The translations under genes and the position numbers were made by a program. This document shows positions 51,201 to 61,200 of a DNA stretch of 64,000 nucleotides, piece by piece; positions within the stretch are counted from its first letter, which is position 1, and each line of letters starts with the position of its first letter. The stretch lies in contig NC_135558.1 in the NCBI RefSeq assembly GCF_964340395.1, positions 18,000,271 to 18,064,270 of the forward strand, in the 5' to 3' direction. The notes under the pieces were generated by a model that was given only the letters and a program-made list of their open reading frames with translations, was not told the origin of the DNA and made no database searches. Source of the stretch: Glandiceps talaboti. Its lineage: Eukaryota > Hemichordata > Enteropneusta > Spengelidae.

Positions 51201-54200
51201 GTGAGGTGCTCATTATACATTTAGCATCACACAATGAAAATGAAACAGAACTAAAAACCATGTATTCATAACAAAAAGTTCATGCTTGTCTGAATAATGT
51301 ATGGGCTCTCAGATACTTTACTAATCAAAGGTACTTACCTCTCTTGTACTTCAGTAAGAGATCCCAGATGGCTCTTCTAGCATATGGATCAACCCCTGCA
51401 GTTGGTTCATCTAGGATTACAGTACGTGATCCGCCAACAAAAGCAATGGCTACTGATAATTTACGCTGCATTCCACCAGACAGGGTTTCAACTTTACTGT
51501 TTCTCTTATTCAGCAATCCAATATCCTTGATGAGTCTACAACAAAATGAAATATACATTTGATTATACCAGTGATGGAGGTTAGTTGATATGTTAATTAC
51601 AGTATTGCAGGTTACAGTTCACAGACTCTGTTTGATACAACCACACAGAAACCAATAGAAACTGTACATTCTACACTTTAAGATAGCAAAATCAATTTCT
51701 TGCTAAATTTCATCTGAATGAAATCAACCATTTAAACGTACTGCAACTAGATGCACACATGCAGGTATCAATGGGGGGGGGGGGGGGGGGTGATTTGATT
51801 ATAACAGCAATTAGATTAGATTTGCCAAGCTAAGACAGATGCGAACTCAAACATTATTGTAACATTTCACCAATTAATAGTTTATCACAACTACAAGCAT
51901 AGATATTAAAAGGAAGGGATACATTGTGAATTCAATTCACTATGTTTATTTAAAGAAATGGATGTTAAAATGAGATAAAATGTGTTGAGTTTCAGTCACT
52001 TCTACGTATCAGTACAGAGATTGCATCGATCTGAACTTAGGCAGAAATGATATACAGGAAATCGATCTGAACTTAGGCAGAAGTGATATACAGGAACTAC
52101 CATTAAACATACTATCAACTGCTTGTATGGTTAGTATGTTACACAGTTACATTAACAATAGAAACAGTTGATAACATGTAATGGAAGTTTGCTACTGAGG
52201 CTCATACATCACTTTCACCTAAGTTTAGATTGATGCCAGTTATATACAGATAAGTGAAAGTGAAAGTGAATGAAACCAATGTATTTTAACATCCAAGTTT
52301 TGTACTTTACATAATGAATTTCATCACAAGGTATCCTTTCCATTTTAATATTCCAAATGACTCTATTCTCAATTATGACTTACACGTCCATTTCTTTGGT
52401 GATATCTGTTGATGCTGTTTCTTTCAGGCTGGCATAGAACCAAATATGTTCTTCCACAGTCAATCTGAAAATGAAATCACAATAGTATTTAGAATACTCT
52501 TTTTGTCTGTACCATGAGATATGATAAAATATGTGTTTTTGTTGTTTTAAAGTTACTTTTCTAACATTCCATATACCTAATATTGTCTAATCTGTAAGAT
52601 GGTTGATTACTTGGTTCTGTCTGATTTGTAAAATGGTCAATTATCTGGTTCTGTCTGAGTTGTAAGATGGTCAATTATATGGTTCTGTCTGAGTTGTAAG
52701 ATGGTCAATTATATGGTTCTCTCTGATTTGTAAGATGGTCAATTATATGGTTCTGTCTGAGTTGCAAGATGGTCAATTATATGGTCCTGTCTGATTTGTA
52801 AAATGGTCAATTATATGGTTGTCTGATTTGTAAAATGGTCAATTCTATGGTTCTGTCTGATTTGTAAGATGGTCAATTATATGGTTCTGTCTGATTTGTA
52901 AGATAGTCAATTATATGGTTGTCTGATTTGTGAGAATGATGGCTGATTACTTGGTTCTGTCTGATTTGTAAGATGGCTGATTACTTGGTTCTGTCTGATT
53001 TGCAAGGTGGAAGATTACTTGGTTGTCTGATTTGCAAGATGGCTGACAACTTGGTCCTGTTTGATTTGAAAGATGGCTGATTACTTGGTTCTGTCTGATT
53101 TGTAAAATGGCCAATAACTTACTTATCAAATAGGGCATTATGCTGAGGACACATTCCAAGACTCTGTCTGATTTGTAACATGTCTGTCCTGATATCATGT
53201 CCATATACAACCGCTGTACCAGAGGTAGGAGGAATCAAACCAGTCAGAATGGACCTAGAAGAGAACAAGATAGATTTGAAATTCACAGTATCAGCTTTTG
53301 TATTGTATAAAGTTGTGTACTGTTTATCAGTTAAATGTGCAATTATATTGTTACAAATAAGAAACTGATGACATAACACAGCCTTGCACTTTTGTAGTGT
53401 ATGGAGAATTTAGTGCACTAACCATACTGTCATATGGTTCTGTTACAGTATACCTGAATTGTAGCTGTTAAGACCTTTAGGCAATTTTTTGAAGTTTACA
53501 AGTTACCACAGGTTGAATATACAAAGGCACTGTTGAGGGGTTACCCATGAGGTACTAAGGTACTGTCCAGAGACACTATTGTCCAGAGGTACTGTCGTCC
53601 TCGGCTTTTGTTCAGTAAACTTCCCGGCCCAGATCTGAGGTCTTACGACAAGACTATTGTATACTTTGTGGTCTACCGGTAGATCATGAGCACGACGACA
53701 ACTCTTATTGAATACAGCTCTTTTTGAAGAAGCTTACAAGCTATTGAACATAACATCTGTGAACCTGATCACATGATTTCATGTTGAGATAGACACCATA
53801 AAGATAACACACAAACATCACTTACACTGTGTGGGCCCTTTACTTAGTTAATGATATAAACAGTAACAGCATGCACACTACTACAATTACAATAGACATG
53901 ATGTATAATTTCTTGAAGTTCAAACAAAATCCATGGTCAGCAGCCAACTGAAACGTATCTTTCATGCTGTTACTGTTACTGTTACTGTTTATATCATTAA
54001 CTAAATCAAGAGTTGACACTGTGTAAGTAATGTTTGTATGTTCTCTTTATGGTGTCTATTAAACCTTGTGATCAGGCTGATTGATCTTGATAGCTTGTAT
54101 AACAGCCTGGACAGGTCTCCGAAAAGAACCCACACTTTGCCATTATATAAGTACCATTACTTTCCCCTGATTTTTTTTTTATATTACTGGCAATGGTATA

Positions 54201-55210
54201 ATTATATTATTCCCTAATATTTTTCTTCACTCAGCCAGAAAATACTCGTGTCCTAAGGGTTATCACTACTCATCTAGCGATTCATAGTTACAAAGGCCCC
54301 TTAGGTCACTCGTATTTTCCTTGGCTGAATGAAGAACACTATTGGTGAATAATATCCAATTATATCTGTGGCACATACTATATGTTAATAAACCACATAA
54401 TCTTCATACTTACATTGTGGTGGTCTTTCCAGCACCATTGTGACCAAGAAATGACGTTATCTGGCCTTCATAAAAGTTCAGACTCAACTTATTCACAGCA
54501 AGTTTAGTACTGTTCTTGTACACCTTAAAAAGACACAGAAGGTATCAATCTAACGGTATAAATCAATGCACATAGGGTACAATTACACTGCATGAATATC
54601 AAAAGATCTTAAAATCTCCCAAACTTTGTCACATGAAACTTTGTTCTTGATCCTTACGATAAAATAAAAGAAATTTTGGGTCTATTTTCTTATTTTCAAA
54701 GGAAATCGATAACATTTTATTTTCCCCTCCACTTAACATAGTATTTTATCATATTGACACCCTGATTTCCACTCCTCACATTTACACACACACATTACTA
54801 TAGGTGTATGTGAGAATAATTCAACCTCCTTTTTCTATTGCTATTTTGATGTAATAGCGTCAGGTAAAATGTTATTATTACAGGAACTAAGAATTGATTA
54901 TAATTGGATAAATAGTTTGACATCATACCTAAAATTCTTGCTAAAAGACGGGCTATAAATTGTCTGACAATTTCTTTGTAATAATAGAATATTTCTGTCA
55001 AGGAAAACTAATTTTAAACTTGACATTGTCAAATTCAAAACTGTTATAATCTTGACACTAAATGCCACTATCATCTCATATACTACTTACTTTATACAGT
55101 CTATCTATGCACACTCCCATCGGTAGATGGATTGGTTCTTCTTCAATATACTTGCCTTCTTCATCTAAGAAATCAAAACACAGTGGAGGCATGATTTCAT
55201 AGATACATAT

Positions 55211-55278
<68 letters not shown>

Positions 55279-58200
55279 TACACACACATACACACACTCA
55301 CACACGTATATCCTTCCATCCTTTCACATCCGTCCATCTGTCTGTCCATCCGTCTGTTCATCCATTCACATCCATCCATTCACATCCATCCATCCATCCG
55401 TCCATTCATCCACCCATCCATCCATCCATCCATTTAAATCCGCCCACCCGTCTGTCCATCCATCCATTAACATCCATCCAGCCATCCATTCACCTACCCA
55501 TCCATCCATCCATCCATCCAGCCAGCCAGCCATCAATTCACCCACCCATCCATCCATCCACACTGTGATGCCGCACCATGTACCGTATCAATCCTACCAA
55601 GTGAAGTACCAACCCACACTGTGATGCAGCACCATGTACCGTACCAACCCTAACTGAGTGTGATACCAACCCACCTTGTGATGCAGCTGCCATAGCACAG
55701 GCCTGGTCTTCTTCCATCACAGACAACGGTGTGTATGTATTACGTCTAAAACAAGACATAACTGACATCTGTGTACTTTCTGTAGTACCATGACCAAACC
55801 AGTAAGACTTCTGAAATGGGAAGTACCATGGTCTTGGCAAACCATAGGATCCTACAAAATAGAAATAAAAACACAACTCTATTAAAGCTAATAGTGTCAC
55901 TATGTATGTATGTGCTGAATATCTAATGCTGACTGCTCCATGCATACTCATCTTTGCCGGCACCCACTTGCCAGTAGCACTACACACCATGTAAACCATT
56001 AATTAAACAAAACATGTTAAATTTCCTTACCTGGATGTACAGCTTCAATATACCAAGTGAGTACTCCATACAGTATAGCATCTCCAATCATTATAAGTAC
56101 AATATGCATTAAATTGAAATCATCTTGTTCTAGTGGACTCTGACCAAAGTTAGACCACTGTAAACCAACACCTTCCTCTTCATACAATGCAAAGTACTTG
56201 GCACCAAGACCAAAGGCAGTTGTAGATAGCATAGACTGCAAAATAAATGTACAGTCATGTACTGTTAGAATCAATTTTTTGACAAGGTAGTTCTTGATCT
56301 CTTACACTGCCAATAGATAATATGAGCTGGAGGTCTGGTGAGTATCCCAGATATTCCCATAAAACACACATTGTCATGATTGGTGTACTGATCAGAAGTG
56401 TTATCACAAAGATGATGATAAGTCAAATATTCTCTGCATGTCATATCTCTATATATCACGTATCACCAGTTTGAGGAGGCAGAAGATGAGGCGGTGGTGG
56501 TTTTGGTGGTGTGGCAGTGGCAGTGGTGGTGGGGTGATGGTGGTGATATGGCAGTGGTGTTGGTGGTGGGAGTGGTGATGATGGTGTGGCAGTGGTGGTG
56601 GTGGTTGTGGGGCAGTGGCAGTAGTGGTAATATTAGTAGTGGTAGTGGTGGTGGTGTCAATGGTGGTGGTGGTGGTGGTGGTGGTGGTGGTGGTGGTGGT
56701 GGTGGTGGTGGTGTCATGGGTGGTGATGGGGCTGATATAGGGTAGGATGGGTTGTCAACCTAAGCATACAGTTTTTTACTTCCTCAGCTCACACAACAAT
56801 TTAACATACTGGATACTTACAGCAATACTTTTACTGGTGACTGGTATACTTTCACCTGCTACTTCTTCTCTCAATGCTATATACAGGTATGGTACATAGC
56901 TAATGAAGTACAAAATACCAGCACTGGCGGCAGCTAACTTAGCCTTGGAGAACAGCACACTTACCATAAAGCTAAGTCAAAAATACATGAAGATGGTCAT
57001 TACTGTTTTAAGACTAATTTAGAAAGTGAAATACTTATTTGAAAATCAACTTGTGTAATGCAAATTTTACGTTAAAATTTAAGTTAGTAATTGACAAATT
57101 GTTACCAATACCGTTGCTATAGTTATCATGTAAGTTTTATTTGTTGACAGTCTTGTACAATCTATAATATTAATCAAGACGCAAGTAATAATTTGTGATT
57201 GTAACAACTTTCTGACTCTCTGAGTAGAAAGATTTAATGTTTAACCCTTTCTGTTACTGTAACTCTATGTAATTCCATAATAAAGAGTTTCAAGCGTTAC
57301 TTTGAACCCAGAGTCCAAAACATTTCCAACATGTCAAATTAAGAGAAACAACTGCAAACTTTACGACTTTATTTTCTGAATATTGTGTATTCATATACTG
57401 AACAGTGATGAAATGATACAGAAACGGGGGTACCACAAAGGAATCTGTTGTCATTTTACAACTAACAAATCGCACGAGAAGTGTGTTCAAATCTAGATAC
57501 AGATCACACTTTAACTACTGAATTCATTTTCCTTCCATCTGGTAGACGTCTTAGATGCCCAGTTTGCAAGAGAATGCTTTCATTCCATCCGCTGTGCTGC
57601 TTTTAAAGTAAACAAACCATTTTAGTTTCTCTTGTTGTAGTGCGAATTGTTTTTTTGATGTCGTGTAACCTTTTATCTTGTTTTGTGTTAGCTTTGAACT
57701 TTGACTTTTCCTTGATGTGTAGATGTTATGTCCACCAAACCGAATTGCCCATCTGGGATAAATAAAGTTATTGAATTGAACTGAATTGAAACTTACCAAA
57801 ACATAATTGTAGCAATGCCAAATATGGAGAGAAATATCCATACAATGACTGGATCACTGTATGTTAGCATTTCACCATATTTCAGAATGAATACAAGTGA
57901 TGCTACTGTGATTGACATTTCAGCGAAACTGGTTATAAACCAAGCTATCCAATGAACAGCATTACTCAATCCCATCATCTTCATCACCTAGCAACAGTAA
58001 CACATGACAACATCAGGGAAGGGAACGAGAAATTGATATAGACATGAATCATGTAGTTTCATTAATGAAATAAAATATGAAAATCTCCATCACCTAGCAA
58101 CAGTAACACATGACAACAACAGGTGATGAAATGACAAATTAGTATAACCTAGTTTTATGATTGAAATAAAATATCTAAATCTTGTCACCTAGCAACAGAC

Positions 58201-61200
58201 CTCAAAAAATGACCAGGAGATGAAGCAATAAACTAGTGTAGTTTGGTGATTCTACAAATCTAAAGTTCTGATGTCTTCTACAGTAATCTATCTAGAAAGT
58301 AAAGTATCAGGTTTTCTTAAGTAAAACAAGGCACTTACATATTGTGCTGCAAGTTCAAAGCACAGGGATGTGTAATTTTGATTTGATGGACATTTTCTCA
58401 TTAATATATTTAAAGCTAAAAATGATACAATGTGGGTAAAAATGTTCAAATGTTTCATATAGCATGGTGTGGACATTTGAAGCAACTTCAGTCATATTTA
58501 TATCTAGGAAACCACACACTACAAGTCCCTGTGGTTTGAAGTCTGTTACAATCATATTTCAAATCATCTTATAGTTCAAAGATTTCCATAACTATTGAAT
58601 GTATATATGACAATACATACCTCTTTCAGCCTTTGTTCCTTCTCATACACCACACTTTGTGTTAACATGGCAACATAATACACCCAGGATATTATCATTA
58701 CGATTGGAAACATATGCTCAATGACAAACAGAAAACTGTAAGAAAACACATAGTATTTCAGTATGACGGCATGGGAAACATCCCTGATAATATATATACT
58801 CATTCAACAGTGTTTTTCACTCCCAATCTGCTACTGCGCCCTCTAGTGGCAACATGTGAACAAGGCTACAGGTTGTAGTCGAAAGCTTTCATGAATGCTT
58901 TCGTAGTTGCAGTTATGTGAAAGTGGTTTAAAGATTCCTAAGATTTTCTGACAATAGAGCTAGTCAGAACACAAGACTGTTGTCTCTATAGTAACCAATA
59001 TAGTCTAGAGACTAGCCATTGGGTTTGAATCTCCAGATCTCTTACCCACTGATAGCTTCTAGACTAATAATCAGTATGCACTCTCAAGTCAAATTAACAA
59101 CTTCAAATTGAAGCTTGAGGCCACTTTTCATGTGCATCACCACATTTTGAAAGGTAAGAATAATGTTCTGTGAAAACTGCGGTAAAAAAAAAATACTGCA
59201 GCAATATGTACTCCAATATCACATTTTGTTGGCTTTCACCTCACTTTGTTTAGTTTTCACTGCAGTTGTGCAACCACTATACAAACATATGGAGTCATCT
59301 GAACACAATACCACTCAGTGACACTGGTAGAGAACATCATCTCAGTTACCTACTTTTACATGTAACTTGTAATAACTGTTTTCACTACACTCACCTATCC
59401 TTTATAAAACAAGGATATGGGAATTCCTGAACATAACTTCCAGGTTCCACCACAGTTCTCTTCACTCTCTTATCAATAATGGCCCTCTCTATGATGTCTT
59501 GTACCATGACAAAGGCAAACTGATAATACGTAATGAAATGGTGGTTGTGGTTATGTCCAGGCACCCAGTATTTTGATCGTACCATGTTGGTATTCCCTGT
59601 AAAGCTACTGTTTTGACGAATTTTATATACCACATGGAGTGGAAGGTTGCCATTTTCATCCACTTCAAATACCAGACCTGCAAAACAGAAGAAAGAAAAA
59701 AAATGTAGTATGCAAATTGTACTTATTAATATGCAAGTGTTTTATCAATTTACATGTAGTGGAAAGTTGCCATGTTTTTATCCACTTTAAATCACAGCCT
59801 GCAAGTCAATTGGAAGTACGAATATATTATGCAAATTATACTTATTAGTATGCAAGAGTTATATCAATTACATGTAGTGGAAGGTTGCCATCTTTATCCA
59901 CTTCAAATACAAGGTGTGTAAATGGTATGTTAGTTTTTCTATAACGCCTCCCACCCTGTGCTCAAAGTGCTTACAATTATTACCCCTGGCTCGGATCTAT
60001 ATCGGCACAAATGCCCGTTATACTTCTGGGGAGCATACAATCCATTGCAGCTTTATCAATGCATTTCTAAGAATGTAATTACATTGGATTGAAGAATTTC
60101 ACATATACAATCACCAGGGAATATTAATTCAAATACAAGGCCAGTCTACCTTGTAGTTTAGAGTTACAGTCTTTTTGACCAAAAGGCCACTTTAAAAACC
60201 TAATTTGCATATGAACAAACTAACCACAAAAGTTCCCTCCACATAATCATAATCTGTATTTCTTCTATAGCGCATTACATTTAAAAAATCTCAATGCACT
60301 TCACAGACCATTTAAAGAAAAAAAGATGGGAAGAGAGACAGGAGAAAAAGGGATGGAAAAACCCAAGTGGGAGTAACTATACCAATGGGAAAATTACTAC
60401 GAGGCAGTATTAAAGTGATTGCAGGAAAGCTAGTTACTAAGATGCACACAGAGAATGGTAGATGAACTGGGAGAAAATAGTGGAACTCCAAGCAACATAT
60501 CACAAATAAACGTTCAATCATTCTGTGTGAGCCCCCCCCCCCCCACCCCCATCATTTTCTGTGTCCATGAGGTGCATGTACACTTCATTCACATGTATAT
60601 CCATGCAAGAGTATTGAATTCTCTGCTGTTTGATATAGCTAAAGGGTCTTCACAAAGTCTGGATGACATTCTCTACTAGTATTAGATGCAACTGCAGTTG
60701 AATAGCTAAAAGGTCTTAACAAAGTCCAGATGTCGTTAAAGTAACATGATTCACAGTTGATTTCTAACACTTACTTGCAAAGACAGTGACATTGTCTGCG
60801 TAGGCTTTCTTCAGTGTATAATCTACCAGTTCAGTCTCATTACGGAAGGGTTTAAAGATGTCAGCTGACGTCTTAGTTGACATCAATTCAATCCAAGCAC
60901 ACGCTGCATTATCTATGGTGTCTAGTTTATCTAGCATCAATGCGATATCTGGAATGGTGCCGTTTTCTATAAAATCTTCCACTGGTTCACCAACAGTCTG
61001 GTTTGTCAGCAGCTCTGGATGCTCTTTAAATTCAAGTGTCATCTAAAAGGGAAAAGGAAAGAAACATGACAGTTTTGGAGAGAGAATAAAATTCTTTTGA
61101 TAAAATCAGAAATCATTTCCAGATGCTCTTGAATTCAAGTGTCATCTAAGGAAGAAAGGAAACTTTTAAGAAACATGACATTTTTGGAGAAAAAAAATTG

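Larger units (their letters stand above)
50798..55164 (-). other. ABCA2: ABCA2 nucleotide-binding domain 1, 6 exons
   Basis: Exons 55091-55164, 54414-54523, 53123-53254, 52384-52464, 51339-51535 and 50798-51007. Walker [11 protein letters not shown] is in the second of these, the Q-loop region [10 protein letters not shown] in the third, signature [10 protein letters not shown] and Walker [17 protein letters not shown] in the fifth, and the H-loop STHHMDEAD in the sixth. All catalytic residues expected for ATP hydrolysis are visible. A 38-bp-type minisatellite abuts the third exon (52586-53105). Confidence 0.95.
55675..58735 (-). other. ABCA2: ABCA2 transmembrane domain 1, 5 exons
   Basis: Exons 58621-58735, 57797-57987, 56821-56971, 56031-56235 and 55675-55851. 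They encode hydrophobic spans around [53 protein letters not shown] and [14 protein letters not shown]. The cytosolic coupling segment [18 protein letters not shown] is also present. The domain ends in [18 protein letters not shown] before NBD1, as in ABCA1 and ABCA2. Confidence 0.93.
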
